From Hyphococcus sp. (lineage in GTDB: Bacteria > Pseudomonadota > Alphaproteobacteria > Caulobacterales > Parvularculaceae), in NCBI GenBank assembly GCA_021776245.1, contig JAJFGF010000034.1, positions 1 to 42,141 of the forward strand: 42,141 nucleotides of DNA, written 5' to 3'. Below the pieces are notes generated by a model. It saw only the letters and a list, made by a program, of their open reading frames with translations, made no database searches and was not told where the DNA came from. Each line of letters starts with the position of its first letter. The first letter of the stretch is position 1. Both the position numbers and the translations under genes were made by a program. Shown here one piece after another: positions 7,067 to 16,620 of this stretch.

Positions 7067-7999
7067 TTGACACAACCCAAACGGGCGCTATTGCTCGAAG
7101 ATAATGACATCGACGCGGCGATCACATGCCGGTTGCTTGAAAAATGCAGCCATCAGCATTTTGACGTTGTGCGGTGCACCTGTCTGGCGGAGGCTGTCGA
7201 GAAATTAGCGCATAGCGATTTCGAAGTTGCGCTGATCGATTTAAATGTGCCCGACAGCGAGGGGCTGGACACGGTGCGCGAAACGCTGCGCGCCGGGCCG
7301 AATACGGCGATGATTGTATTGACCGGCGCAAGCGAAACTGAACTTGCGATCGAAGCGCTGGAGATGGGCGCCCAGGATTTTCTGCCCAAATCGGCGATCA
7401 GCGAACATGTGCTCGACCGCGTGATTCAATATTCCGTACGCCGTAAAAACAAGGAAAATGCGCTCGCTGAAAAAGCCTATATCGACAATCTTACGGGGCT
7501 CGGCAATCGCGCGCTGCTGGTGGAACAATGGGAACGTTGCCTTGGGCGTTCGTCGCGCTCAATGCGCAAGACCGGCGTGCTGCTGATCGACATTAACAAG
7601 TTCAAACAGGTGAATGACGAATTTGGCCATAATGCCGGCGACATATTGCTAAAGGACGTCGCCGAACGGCTTAAAACATTTGTCCGCAAAAACGATCTTG
7701 TCATCCGTCTCGGCGGCGATGAGTTTGTGGTCATTCTGGAAAATGTCCGCGCCAAAGCCGAGGTCGATGCGCTGCGCGATCTTTTGATGACAAAATTTGG
7801 CGGGCACATCCGCGTGGACGAAGACCATATCGACTATACGCTGAGCGCCGGCAGCGCGCTTTCGGCGCCTGTGGATCACGAAGAGCTGACGGCGGCGCTG
7901 CATCGCGCCGACCTTGAAATGTATGCGTTCAAAACCGGCGCGCTCAAACCTGCGGACAGCAAAGACATCGAGCAAACGCCGCGCCGCGCCGCCAGCTGA
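7067..7999 (+). CDS. Response regulator with GGDEF output (diguanylate cyclase)
   Basis: The product has 310 residues. Residues ~5-120 form a REC domain with the acidic pair E11/D12, phospho-acceptor D58 and K108. Residues ~135-290 form a GGDEF domain with an intact GGDEF signature (216-220) and an RKND inhibitory I-site (207-210) five residues before it, so it should make cyclic di-GMP and be product-inhibited. It therefore resembles PleD/WspR-type signalling proteins, with a single REC. The start must be TTG at 7067: an in-frame TGA lies at 7052, and AGGGG sits six bases upstream of the TTG. No partner kinase is adjacent. The leader can form alternative hairpins. Confidence 0.93.
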   Translation: MTQPKRALLLEDNDIDAAITCRLLEKCSHQHFDVVRCTCLAEAVEKLAHSDFEVALIDLNVPDSEGLDTVRETLRAGPNTAMIVLTGASETELAIEALEMGAQDFLPKSAISEHVLDRVIQYSVRRKNKENALAEKAYIDNLTGLGNRALLVEQWERCLGRSSRSMRKTGVLLIDINKFKQVNDEFGHNAGDILLKDVAERLKTFVRKNDLVIRLGGDEFVVILENVRAKAEVDALRDLLMTKFGGHIRVDEDHIDYTLSAGSALSAPVDHEELTAALHRADLEMYAFKTGALKPADSKDIEQTPRRAAS

Positions 8000-8042
8000 C
8001 GGCGCGATTTCGGGCTCACTCGATCGTGCATGTGCAGGAGAC

Positions 8043-8116
8043 CGGAGCGGGTAGCGGGAATCGACCCCGCATCCTGAGCCTGGAAGGCTCCGACTCTGCC
8101 ATTGAGCTATACAGGC
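8043..8116 (-). pseudogene. Degenerate tRNA-Gly(TCC) copy
   Basis: These 74 bases align without gaps to the intact tRNA-Gly(TCC) at 20422-20495, with 7 differences. The changes are damaging: acceptor positions 3 and 4 no longer pair (GCCTGTA against TACCCGC), the T-loop start GTTCGA is GGTCGA, the base after the anticodon run is altered, and the encoded CCA end is CCG. The anticodon TCC is kept. It is most likely a decayed duplicate, although low-level function cannot be excluded. The remainder of 8000-8324 contains no gene that I can support. Confidence 0.75.
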
Positions 8117-8324
8117 TGACTTTTGGCAAAATAACGAAAACCGTTGTCTGTTCAGGAAACTGGTGAATCATTTTCGATTCCCATTGATCCGAAGGATACT
8201 CAAAAATTTCCATAAAATCTCATAATCTTCCCGCTATTTTCTGGCCGGAATTTTCCAGCCAGAGCGCCGGCTTTGGATCGCGCCGGTTGACAGCCGGGGC
8301 GCGCAGCGCAACGGATAAGACCGT

Positions 8325-9710
8325 TCAGCGTTTCTCATTTGAAAATAAAACCTCTGCCCGCAAGCCCGGCGCATTATCGACAAGGGTCAAACGCGCCTCA
8401 TGCAAATCCGCAATCGCTTTCACCAGCGACAGGCCGAGCCCGGCGCCTTTCGTGGTCCGGCTTTTGTCGAGTCGGTAAAAACGCTTCACGACATTACCTC
8501 TTTCCGCTTCGGGTATGCCGGGGCCGTTATCGGAAACGCTCGCGATGACGCCGGTCGGTTGATGCGCGATGTCAATCGCGATGGTCGATCCCGGCGGGCA
8601 GTGATTGAGCGCATTCTCGATCAGATTTGCAAAAAGCTGGGTCAGCAAATCGCGATCGCCGAAGATTGTGTCTTCGTCATCGGACGAAAACTGTGCGATC
8701 AGCTTTTGGTCATGTTCTTCTGCAACTGGAAGATACGCCTCATGCAGCGTTTCCAAAATCTCGCGCAGCGCAACGGATTTGAACCGGGCTTTTCGGGCGC
8801 CGGCTTCGATTTGGGATATCCGCAACAAGGCGTCGAAACTCTGTGAGATGCGCCGGATTTCCAAATCGGCTTCGTCGAGCTTGGCCTCCACCAGCGCGCG
8901 GTCTCCGGTGTGATCGCGGGCTGTCTCGAGAATTATACCGAGACGATTGATGGGCGTGCGCAAATCATGGGCGATATCGGTGCTCACCTGCCTGATAGTT
9001 TCGACTGTCTGTTCAAGCCGTACCAGCGCCTTGTTGACGCCGTCCGCCATGCTATCGATGTCGTCGCCCGAGGCGCCGACGACAATGCGTGACGACAGAC
9101 GCCCGGTTGAAACTGCTTCCAATGTGGTTGTGATAGCAGCGAGCCGGCGTTGCGAGCGCCGCGCCAGCACGACCCCCGCGGCGATCGCAAGCGACAGAAT
9201 AAGGACGGTGGCCCAGGCGTAGGCGCCGAGCACCGCGTCGCGAATGTCGTCGGTTTCTTCATAACTTCGCCCGGTGATGAGTCGCATGTCATCGCCAAAC
9301 TCACGAACAACAAGATGATAGAGATCATCTTCTTCTCCGCCAAACGCCGCGCCCATGGCGTCACCAGTCTTCAATTCACGGGCTAACGACAATTGCTGAC
9401 CCGCAATGCGCGCGCCCGAAAGGTCCCCGAGCCAAATGAAATCATCTTCCGGATCGAACGATCTTGCGCGCGCCTCGACTGCGGCGATCAGAGCGTCCTT
9501 TCCTTCCAGCTCGTAAACGTCGTGAAGGCGCGCCGCTGTCAGTTCGACCGATTGCATCACCCGTTCATCAAGATCGCGATTGACCACGCGGTAGGCAAAT
9601 GCGCCCGCAACCAGATAGGCGACGAGAAACACCATCGTAAGCAATATGACCAGACGAAACGACGTGCTGCGGATTAACTCAGCGGGGCGCATGCAGGCTG
9701 TATCCGACAT
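8325..9710 (-). CDS. Sensor histidine kinase of an OmpR/PhoB-type two-component system
   Basis: The product has 461 residues. TM1 (~18-42) and TM2 (~162-184) flank a ~120-residue periplasmic sensor rich in Asp and Glu (e.g. FGGEEDDLYH), followed by HAMP (~185-235), HisKA with phospho-acceptor H248 in DIAHDLRTP, and an HATPase with N366, DNGPGIP (394-400) and GAGLGLSLV. An acidic periplasmic domain fits sensing of cations or cationic peptides, but this is inference. The start overlaps the response-regulator stop by 32 nt (ATG 9710) or 14 nt (ATG 9692). It is the third gene of the PepSY-regulator-kinase row, and divergent RND genes are the likely target. Confidence 0.93.
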   Translation of the reverse strand: MSDTACMRPAELIRSTSFRLVILLTMVFLVAYLVAGAFAYRVVNRDLDERVMQSVELTAARLHDVYELEGKDALIAAVEARARSFDPEDDFIWLGDLSGARIAGQQLSLARELKTGDAMGAAFGGEEDDLYHLVVREFGDDMRLITGRSYEETDDIRDAVLGAYAWATVLILSLAIAAGVVLARRSQRRLAAITTTLEAVSTGRLSSRIVVGASGDDIDSMADGVNKALVRLEQTVETIRQVSTDIAHDLRTPINRLGIILETARDHTGDRALVEAKLDEADLEIRRISQSFDALLRISQIEAGARKARFKSVALREILETLHEAYLPVAEEHDQKLIAQFSSDDEDTIFGDRDLLTQLFANLIENALNHCPPGSTIAIDIAHQPTGVIASVSDNGPGIPEAERGNVVKRFYRLDKSRTTKGAGLGLSLVKAIADLHEARLTLVDNAPGLRAEVLFSNEKR

Positions 9711-10356
9711 TGCGTACGGTGTTCAAAAGTTGCACGTCAAAAGGTCTGTCTATCTTCGCCCTGAGGCGGCTGATATGCGTTTCAACAACCGTTGTCTGTG
9801 GATCAAAGTGAAAATCCCACACCCGTTCAAGCAGCATTGTCTTGCTCAAGACCCTGCCCTCATTGCGCATCAGCGTTTCGAGCAGCGAAAACTCCTTGGG
9901 GAGAAGATCAATCGAAACGCCGTCGCGGGTAACAGACCGTCGGACAAGATCCATTTCGAGATCGGCGACGATGAGTTTGACCTGCTCGGCGACCAAAGCC
10001 GGACGCCGGCCAATCGCGGCGAGACGTGCGGCAAGCTCCGAAAAAGCAAAAGGCTTTACAAGATAATCATCGGCGCCGGCTTCGAGCCCTTCCACGCGAT
10101 CATCGACGCCGCCAATTGCTGTCAGGAATAAAACCGGGGTCGTGACGCCGCCGGCGCGCAGTGCTTTCAAAACCGAAAGCCCGTCCATGCCGGGGAGCAT
10201 CCTGTCCATGATGATGGCGTCATGGCCGCCCCGGAGCGCCAGCGCCAATCCATCGACGCCGTCAAAGGCCGTGTCGGCGTTATGCCCGGCGGCTTTCAAA
10301 CCATCAACGACATAGTCGGACGTCATGGCGTCATCTTCAATGATGAGGATTTTCAC
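9679..10356 (-). CDS. OmpR/PhoB-family DNA-binding response regulator
   Basis: The product has 225 residues from the GTG at 10356, which gives the standard opening VKILIIEDD; a TTG eight codons upstream is also possible. The REC domain carries D51 as phospho-acceptor, T79 and K101. The C-terminal winged helix (~125-222) has the typical LLPKEFSLLETL, VWDFHFDP and VETHISRLRAKID blocks. It should bind direct-repeat operators as a dimer when phosphorylated by the overlapping kinase. The PepSY gene lies 99 bp upstream on the same strand, and the divergent RND operon starts ~700 bp away. Confidence 0.94.
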   Translation of the reverse strand: MKILIIEDDAMTSDYVVDGLKAAGHNADTAFDGVDGLALALRGGHDAIIMDRMLPGMDGLSVLKALRAGGVTTPVLFLTAIGGVDDRVEGLEAGADDYLVKPFAFSELAARLAAIGRRPALVAEQVKLIVADLEMDLVRRSVTRDGVSIDLLPKEFSLLETLMRNEGRVLSKTMLLERVWDFHFDPQTTVVETHISRLRAKIDRPFDVQLLNTVRNVGYSLHAPR

Positions 10357-10455
10357 GAGCGCCAATTCCCGGGCCGGCAAACAACATAACGCCCGGCGGC
10401 ATAACGCCGCCGGGTCAGCCCTGCAGGCAAATTGCCGGGAAACGCCGGATGCGCG

Positions 10456-10827
10456 TCAGCCGTCGTCGCCTTTGCCGTCATCATCGTCCATTTCATGTTC
10501 ATCATCTTCCTGTTCGACTTTGGTCGCCGCGCCGCTGTCGATATCAACATAAGCTTCCCATTCAGCGCCATCAGCGTCGATCAACTCTACTTCATAAACG
10601 AATGCGCCGTCCTCGTCTTCAAATTCTGCGGCGATCGCCTTGGCGCCGGTTTTGGCTTCGGCAGCGTGGATGGCGTCTGTGAGACTGACGGACGCCGAAT
10701 TAAAGGCCGCGATCTCAGCTGCGTCGCCGTCATCATGAGAGGACTTCCTGGCGAAGGCCGCGCCGGCCGCCGTCGCCAGGATTAAACCAGCGCCAGCGGC
10801 GGTAAGCAGCAGTTTCTGTTTGGTCAT
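10456..10827 (-). CDS. Secreted PepSY-domain protein
   Basis: The product has 123 residues, with a signal peptide (TKQKLLLTAAGAGLILATAAGAAFA), one PepSY domain (~38-105, VSLTDAIHAAEAKTGAKAI then EVELIDADG) and a very acidic tail (EQEDDEHEMDDDDGKGDDG). PepSY domains are often encoded beside two-component systems and are thought to bind or modulate periplasmic partners; the acidic tail could bind metal ions. The ATG at 10827 has GGAGA seven bases upstream, which decides against longer in-frame starts. It is the first gene of the operon leading to the regulator and kinase, and likely autoregulated with the divergent efflux operon. Confidence 0.85.
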   Translation of the reverse strand: MTKQKLLLTAAGAGLILATAAGAAFARKSSHDDGDAAEIAAFNSASVSLTDAIHAAEAKTGAKAIAAEFEDEDGAFVYEVELIDADGAEWEAYVDIDSGAATKVEQEDDEHEMDDDDGKGDDG

Positions 10828-11064
10828 GTGTTTGGTCTCCATGATTGGTTTACGGAAAATCGCTCCCAGTGTTGAACAATAGATAAGCGTTGCCGATGAC
10901 GCTGCGCGGGCGCTCGATATACATATATGTAAATTGGCGTTGTTTCCCGCATCGCCATATAAGGTTGGTTTTTGGGGAACCTCTCCACGAATTTCGAAAA
11001 CGCTGATTAGACACGCCCGCACCATGCGGGTAGTTTCAGATGACCGTTAAAATCAGGGTGATTC
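10828..11064. promoter_or_regulatory. Divergent control region of the PepSY/two-component and RND efflux operons
   Basis: This 237-bp region is AT-rich around a 12-bp perfect dyad TACATATATGTA at 10920-10931. Both operons must start here, so it is the natural place for the response-regulator site. I could not define -35/-10 boxes with confidence. Confidence 0.45.
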
Positions 11065-12396
11065 ATGCCTGTCCGCCATTATGTGCTTGCCGCTCTGCTC
11101 TTCAGCGCTTCAGCCGGATGCGCGACCTATGCGCCGGCGCCGTTGGACAGCGCATCGATCGATCGATCGTCCAGCGCCGGAGAGAAGTCCGAAGCCGGAC
11201 GTTCAATCGACATCGACATGTCACAACCGCTATCCGCAGACGACCTTGCCGTCATTGCCGTGTTGACCAATCCGGACCTCATGGCGATGCGGGCGCGGCA
11301 GGGCGTTGGCGAGGCGCAGATCTTCGCGGCGGGACTTCGTCCGGACCCGACCTTTTCGTTCGGCGCCGACGCGGTCCTGTCCGGCGGCGCTGGCCTCGTA
11401 ACGGCTTTGGCGTCGAGCCTTGCAGTCGATCTTGCACCGTCAGGGCAACGCCAGGCGAAGGTCCGCGTGGCGCAAGCCGATCTCGCATCGCTCCGAAAAG
11501 ACATCGCCTGGGCTGAATGGCTGGCGGGTGAGCAAGCCCGATTGTTGGCTGTCAGAATTATCCATCTCGATGATCTGGTTGCGATGGCGACGGAACTACA
11601 AAAAATCACCGAGGCGGAACTCGGTCATGTTTCCCACGCGGTTTCCACCGGCGATCTTTCAGCATCGGAACTTGAGGCCCGCCGCCTTGCCGACGCCGAT
11701 GCAACCAGCCGTCTCCTAACGTTTCAACAACAGAGACTCGCGGCAAAGCAGGATCTGAACCGCGTGTTGGGGATTGAGCCCGGCGCGGCCGTCGCCATTG
11801 CAGCGAGCGATCCTCTTGTTCCCGACAATCTTGACGCATCTCAATTGTTTGAGCGCGCCGTCGAAGAGCGGACAGACCTTCAGGCGTTGCGCAGCGCTTA
11901 TGAAAGTCAGGAAGCAAAACTCCACGCCGCCGTGCTCGGGCAATATCCGGCGCCAAATCTCGCCGTCAACGCCGCGCGCGATACTGGCAATGTCAAAACC
12001 CTTGGACCGGCGGTCTCGTTTACCCTGCCCCTGTGGAACCGCAATCGCGGTGCGATCGCCGTGGAAACTGCAACCCGGGATCAACTTCGCGCCGAATATG
12101 AGGCGCGCCTGCAAACAGTGCGTGCAGATATTGCAAGCGCCCTTGGCGCGCTGCAATTGCTGAAACGCCAGCACGACGAGTTGAAGCGCGAATTGGCGCC
12201 GTTAAAACCGCAGGCCGAGGCGGCGGCGCGCGCTGCTGCGCGCGGTGATATTTCGGCGTCAGCGGCTGCGGCGACACATCTTGCGGTGCTCGATAAAAAC
12301 ATCGCCCTTGGCGACCTTAACCGAACCTATGCAGAACAAATAATCGCCCTTGAAATTACGATCGGTCAGCCGCTGACCACAGGAAAAACAAACTGA
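11065..12396 (+). CDS. TolC-family outer-membrane efflux lipoprotein (RND system)
   Basis: The product has 443 residues. The signal peptide ends in the lipobox SAGC19, giving an outer-membrane lipoprotein as in OprM/CusC-like channels. The mature part has long Ala/Leu/Gln-rich helices and two OEP repeats, e.g. LTNPDLMAMRARQGVGEAQ and the later ALRSAYESQEAKLHAAVLGQ with VSFTLPLWNRNRG. It forms the outer-membrane duct of the tripartite pump. Its TGA overlaps the next gene's ATG (TGATG). A GATC run at 11154-11169 lies inside the coding region. The substrate class cannot be read from this subunit. Confidence 0.9.
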   Translation: MPVRHYVLAALLFSASAGCATYAPAPLDSASIDRSSSAGEKSEAGRSIDIDMSQPLSADDLAVIAVLTNPDLMAMRARQGVGEAQIFAAGLRPDPTFSFGADAVLSGGAGLVTALASSLAVDLAPSGQRQAKVRVAQADLASLRKDIAWAEWLAGEQARLLAVRIIHLDDLVAMATELQKITEAELGHVSHAVSTGDLSASELEARRLADADATSRLLTFQQQRLAAKQDLNRVLGIEPGAAVAIAASDPLVPDNLDASQLFERAVEERTDLQALRSAYESQEAKLHAAVLGQYPAPNLAVNAARDTGNVKTLGPAVSFTLPLWNRNRGAIAVETATRDQLRAEYEARLQTVRADIASALGALQLLKRQHDELKRELAPLKPQAEAAARAAARGDISASAAAATHLAVLDKNIALGDLNRTYAEQIIALEITIGQPLTTGKTN

Positions 12397-13463
12397 TGCA
12401 TTTAATTTACCCCGCCGCGATTGGCTTAATCGCCTTCGCGACCGCCTGTTCCGGACCGGCTGAGCAAGTCGCCGACGAACCTGTCGCGGAAATCACCGCG
12501 ACGCCGGTAATTGTCACTGACCTCAAGGAAGTGATCGAGGGTTTTGGCGTCGTGGAATTTGAACCGTCCGGTCAAAACACTATCGCCGCAGAGATTGAAT
12601 CTCATGTGGTGGAAATTCTTGCATCGCCCGGCGACGCTGTCAGCGCCGGCGCACCGGTCATGCGCATCAGCCCGTCATCAGGCGCCGGGCTTGAGATCGC
12701 CACCGCCGTTCGCGACGCCAGCAATGCGGAAGCTGCGGCAGCCCGGTCGCGCCGCTTGCGCGCCGACGGCCTCGCCAGCAACGCCGATGTCGAAGCGGCT
12801 GAAACGAATGCGCGCGATCTCTCCGCTCGCGCCGCCAACTTGCAGTCACGCGCAGACGCAATATCGACCGTATCAGCGCCAGCTGCAGGCGTCATTGACC
12901 AGATCTTTATCGCCCAGGGCGATCTTGTTCCGGCAGGCAGCCCGCTGGCGCGCATCGCCTCACCCGATTCCATCCGCGCCCGGATCGGCGTTGAAATCGA
13001 GGATGCGTTGCGCTTGAAAGCGGGAGACGCTGCGTCCCTGAACGCCCTCGATAAGGGCGGCGCCGCCGACGAGGGCCTCATCCGCAATGTCGATCGCCGC
13101 GTCGATCCGGCGACGCGGATGGCGACGGTTCTGGTTGACCTCCATGCCGGCCACGGCTTTGCCGCCGGGGAGGCCATCCGCGCCGAGCTCGCCGTTGATA
13201 TAAAAACAAATGCGATCGCCGCCCCGCGCAAGGCAATTTTCTATGATGAAAACGGCGCCCATGTTTTTGTTGCTGTGAATGGCGCCGCGGAAAAGCGCGC
13301 GATTGATCTCGGCATCATTTCCGGCGATCTTGTGGAAGTCACTAGAGGACTTGCCCCGACCGATCGTGTCATCGTCGAAGGCGGCGCGGTGCTCAGCGAC
13401 GGCATGAAAATTCGCGAGACAGCAATGACGGACTCAGTCGGGGCTGCGGATAAATCTCAATGA
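12396..13463 (+). CDS. RND efflux periplasmic adaptor (membrane fusion) lipoprotein
   Basis: The product has 355 residues. The lipobox ATAC18 suggests inner-membrane lipid anchoring. A biotinyl/lipoyl-like half (VVEILASPGDAVSAGAPVM) precedes an alpha-helical hairpin (~105-150) and the second lipoyl half (STVSAPAAGVIDQIFIAQGD), then beta-barrel and membrane-proximal domains. The adaptor links the TolC-type duct to the permease. It has no extra His- or Met-rich metal-binding segment of the kind found in some CusB/CzcB proteins. It overlaps the channel gene by 1 nt and the permease by 4 nt (ATGA), so the three are translationally coupled. Confidence 0.92.
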   Translation: MHLIYPAAIGLIAFATACSGPAEQVADEPVAEITATPVIVTDLKEVIEGFGVVEFEPSGQNTIAAEIESHVVEILASPGDAVSAGAPVMRISPSSGAGLEIATAVRDASNAEAAAARSRRLRADGLASNADVEAAETNARDLSARAANLQSRADAISTVSAPAAGVIDQIFIAQGDLVPAGSPLARIASPDSIRARIGVEIEDALRLKAGDAASLNALDKGGAADEGLIRNVDRRVDPATRMATVLVDLHAGHGFAAGEAIRAELAVDIKTNAIAAPRKAIFYDENGAHVFVAVNGAAEKRAIDLGIISGDLVEVTRGLAPTDRVIVEGGAVLSDGMKIRETAMTDSVGAADKSQ

Positions 13464-16400
13464 GCGACTGGATCGCGAAGCAGTCGCGTTTCATCATCGC
13501 AATCTTTCTGGTGCTCGCGCTCGCCGGCGGGTTCGCGCTCATCCGATTGCCGGTCAGTCTTTTTCCGCAAATCAATTTCCCGCGCATTGCCGTTTCGCTT
13601 GACGCGGGCGAACGGCCCGTCGAACAGATGGCGGCGCAAGTCACACGGCCCGTTGAAGAAGCGTTGCGCTCGGTTCCCGGCGTCAGGAATATCCGCTCAT
13701 CGACCAGCCGCGGCTCGGCGGAAGTTTCGGTCAGCTTCAACTGGGGCCGCGACATGGCGACCGCCGAATTGCAGGCGCAGGCTGCGCTCGCCAGTCTCAC
13801 CCCGGACATGCCGCAAGGCTTCCGGTTTTCGGTCCGGCGCATGGACCCGACCATCTTTCCAGTGCTCGGCTATTCCCTGACGTCGGATACGGACAGTCTC
13901 GCCGATATCAAGAACTTCGCGCTTTATGATTTGCGCCCGCTTCTCGCCTCCGTCGATGGCGTTGCCGAAGTCTCCGTCCTTGGCGGGCGCGAGATCGAGT
14001 TTCAGGTGATCGCCGATCCGGTGCGCTTGCAGGCCATCGGTTTGTCTCTCGCTGACATTGAAGCAGCCCTGACGGCTGACAATCTTGTCGCCGCCGTCGG
14101 CCGCATTGAAGACCGGTCGCGGCTGTTTCTCACGGTCGCCGACGACCGCTTGTCAAGCGTTGACGAAATCGGCGCCATTGTCCTCAAATCTGCTGGCGGC
14201 AGTATTGTCACTGTCGATGATGTTGCGGAAATCAAAACCAGCCTGGCGCAGGAATGGACGCGTGTCACCGCTGACGGTCACGATGCGGTTCTGATCAACA
14301 TCCGGCAGGCGCCGGACGCGAACTCGGTATTACTCACCGATACAATCAAGCAGCGCCTGACAACGGAGGCGCCGCGTTTTCCCAAGGGTCTCAAACTGAC
14401 GCCCTATTACGATCAGAGTGAACTTGTGAAAAACGCCGCTGGCAGTGTGCGCGATGCGATCCTGATCGGCATGGGCATGGCGGCGATCGTCCTGTTCATT
14501 TTTTTGCGCTCCATCCGTTTTGTCCTCGTTGTCGCTATTTTGTTGCCCGCCGTGCTCGCTGCAACAGCGCTATTGATGACGGTGCTCGGCATGAGTCTCA
14601 ATATGATGACATTGGGCGGCATGGCGGCGGCAGTCGGTCTCGTTGTTGATGATTTTGTCGTGATGCTTGAACATGTGACGCGCCGGCTGGCGGATAAAAG
14701 CGCGAGCGCGCTTGAAGCCGCCGCCGAATTATCTCGGCCTTTGATAGGCTCATCGCTGGCGACGATTGTCGTCTTTACACCGCTTGCATTTTTGAGCGGC
14801 GTTTCCGGCGGTTTCTTCAAGGCGCTCGCCGTCACCATGGCGTCGGCGCTTGTCTTTTCGCTTGTCTTTACCCTCGCCATCGCGCCATTGGCGGCGCGCC
14901 GCTTTGCAACCGCTGACGACGCCGCCCGCGCCGAACGCGCCAATGGTTGGCTGCGCGGCCTGACGAACGGTTATGCAGCGCTAATGAAACATTTGCTGCG
15001 AGCGCCCCTTACCGCAGCGCTGGTTATTGTCACGATCGCCGCTGTCATTGGCGGGGTCGCCTCAATGCGCGTTGCGACCGGCTTCATGCCGCATATGGAT
15101 GAAGGCGGTTTCGTTCTTGACTATCAGGCCCCGCCGGGAATGTCCCTGACTGAAACCGACCGGCTGTTGCGCCAGACCGAAGCGATCATCCGGGCGACGC
15201 CGGAAGTTGCGAGCTATTCGCGCCGCACCGGATTGCAACTCGGCGGCGGATTGTCGGAAGCCAATGAAGGCGACTTTTTTATTCGCCTGAACCCGCCGCC
15301 GCGCCGCGGCATCGATGAGGTGATGACGAACATCCGCACCCAGATAGAAGCCAGCGTGCCGGGCCTTGTGATCGAGACGGTGCTGTTGATGGAGGATTTG
15401 ATCGGCGACCTCACCGCAGTGCCTCAACCGATTGAAGTGAAACTCTTTGGCACGGATCGAGGAGCCCTCGCTGCGGCGGCGGACGCCACAGTTGCGCAAA
15501 TCGAAAACATTCGCGGCGTCGTTGAAGTCCAAAAAGCTGATCGCATCGCCGGAGACAGCATTGTCATCATCCTTGACCGCAACTTGCTGGCGCTGGAAGG
15601 ACTCGATCCCGCGCGCGCCGCCGCACAACTCGGCACACTGGTTGGCGGCTCTAATGTCGGCGTCATCCAGTCGGGCGAACGCACGATCAACATCAAGGTG
15701 TGGACGCCGGATGTGATCCGCGACCGGGTGGAAGCGCTCCGACGCCTGCCGCTTGCTGCTCCCGATGGTCATGTCCTGCCCCTGTCGCGGGTCGCTAACA
15801 TTGAAATTGCGCAAGGCCAGGCGCAGCAAAGCCGTGAAAACCTCCTGCCATTTTCGGCTGTCACCGCACGGCTTGAAGGCCGCGATCTCGGCTCCGCAAT
15901 GAAGGATGTGCGCAAGGCTATGTCCACCGCGACGTTGCCCGCTGGCGTTCGCGTCGCCTTTGGCGGGCTATATGCAGAGCAACAAAAATCGTTTTCCGAT
16001 CTGATGATGGTGTTCGCGTCGGCGTTTGTTCTGGCCGGGCTGTTATTGATCTTTTTGTTCAGAAGCGTTGCCAAAGCCGTCGCGGTTCTCGGCGTTGTCG
16101 GCTTATCTGTCGCCGGCGTTTTCGCCGCACTGCTTGTCACCGGGACGGAACTCAACATTTCAGCAATGATGGGCCTCACCATGGTGATCGGCATTATCGC
16201 CGAGCTCGGCGTGTTTTATTTTGCAGAACTGGCCGACGGTCACGCTACTGCGGAACATCATATTGAAGCCGGGCGTGCGCGGTTGCGGCCGATCATGATG
16301 TCGGCGCTGATCGCTGTCCTCGCCCTTTCCCCGCTCGCACTCAAGCTTGGCGAGGGCGCAGCGCTGCTCGCGCCCATGGCGACAGCTATTATCGCCGGTC

Positions 16401-16480
16401 TGATCGTCGGCGCGCCGCTGGTCCTGATCGCAGCGCCAGTATTGCATGCGGCAATGACGCTGCGCCATGCGCAAGTATAA
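13460..16480 (+). CDS. RND superfamily efflux permease
   Basis: The product has 1006 residues, with 12 membrane segments in the usual 1+5 / 1+5 layout and two large periplasmic loops. The opening FPQINFPRIAVSLDAGERP and VTRPVEEALRSVPGV are standard RND pore-domain signatures. TM4 reads GGMAAAVGLVVDDFVVMLEHV; the paired Asp are the proton-relay residues, and the sequence is closer to the HAE (drug/solute) class than to the VDFGxxVDG pattern of metal-exporting CzcA/CusA. It is therefore a proton-driven exporter of unassigned substrate. It is the last gene of the operon; a terminator lies 140 bp downstream. Confidence 0.94.
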   Translation: MSDWIAKQSRFIIAIFLVLALAGGFALIRLPVSLFPQINFPRIAVSLDAGERPVEQMAAQVTRPVEEALRSVPGVRNIRSSTSRGSAEVSVSFNWGRDMATAELQAQAALASLTPDMPQGFRFSVRRMDPTIFPVLGYSLTSDTDSLADIKNFALYDLRPLLASVDGVAEVSVLGGREIEFQVIADPVRLQAIGLSLADIEAALTADNLVAAVGRIEDRSRLFLTVADDRLSSVDEIGAIVLKSAGGSIVTVDDVAEIKTSLAQEWTRVTADGHDAVLINIRQAPDANSVLLTDTIKQRLTTEAPRFPKGLKLTPYYDQSELVKNAAGSVRDAILIGMGMAAIVLFIFLRSIRFVLVVAILLPAVLAATALLMTVLGMSLNMMTLGGMAAAVGLVVDDFVVMLEHVTRRLADKSASALEAAAELSRPLIGSSLATIVVFTPLAFLSGVSGGFFKALAVTMASALVFSLVFTLAIAPLAARRFATADDAARAERANGWLRGLTNGYAALMKHLLRAPLTAALVIVTIAAVIGGVASMRVATGFMPHMDEGGFVLDYQAPPGMSLTETDRLLRQTEAIIRATPEVASYSRRTGLQLGGGLSEANEGDFFIRLNPPPRRGIDEVMTNIRTQIEASVPGLVIETVLLMEDLIGDLTAVPQPIEVKLFGTDRGALAAAADATVAQIENIRGVVEVQKADRIAGDSIVIILDRNLLALEGLDPARAAAQLGTLVGGSNVGVIQSGERTINIKVWTPDVIRDRVEALRRLPLAAPDGHVLPLSRVANIEIAQGQAQQSRENLLPFSAVTARLEGRDLGSAMKDVRKAMSTATLPAGVRVAFGGLYAEQQKSFSDLMMVFASAFVLAGLLLIFLFRSVAKAVAVLGVVGLSVAGVFAALLVTGTELNISAMMGLTMVIGIIAELGVFYFAELADGHATAEHHIEAGRARLRPIMMSALIAVLALSPLALKLGEGAALLAPMATAIIAGLIVGAPLVLIAAPVLHAAMTLRHAQV

Positions 16481-16496
16481 TTTACAATATTGTAAA
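16481..16496. promoter_or_regulatory. 16-bp perfect palindrome abutting the RND permease stop codon
   Basis: TTTACAATATTGTAAA begins on the base after the TAA. It is AT-rich with no T-run, so it is not a standard terminator. It could be a protein-binding dyad or an mRNA 3'-end structure. Function is unknown. Confidence 0.4.
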
Positions 16497-16620
16497 GCAG
16501 CCTCGCGTCTAATGTAATCCGCGCTTCCTATCTCATGTCTGTAGAAAGCCGAGGCGAACAGCGCCCCGACCCCCTCGGCCCCCACATCGTCAGGTTCTCC
16601 TTTTCTTATCCTGATTGATG

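Noticed and set aside
8220-8290. Hairpin CTGGC...GCCAG as terminator of the histidine kinase operon
   Set aside because: No T-run follows in the kinase direction and the stem is short.
11154-11169. ATCGATCGATCGATCG run as a methylation or regulatory cluster
   Set aside because: It lies inside the coding region of the outer-membrane channel in a Ser/Ile/Asp stretch; probably codon-driven.
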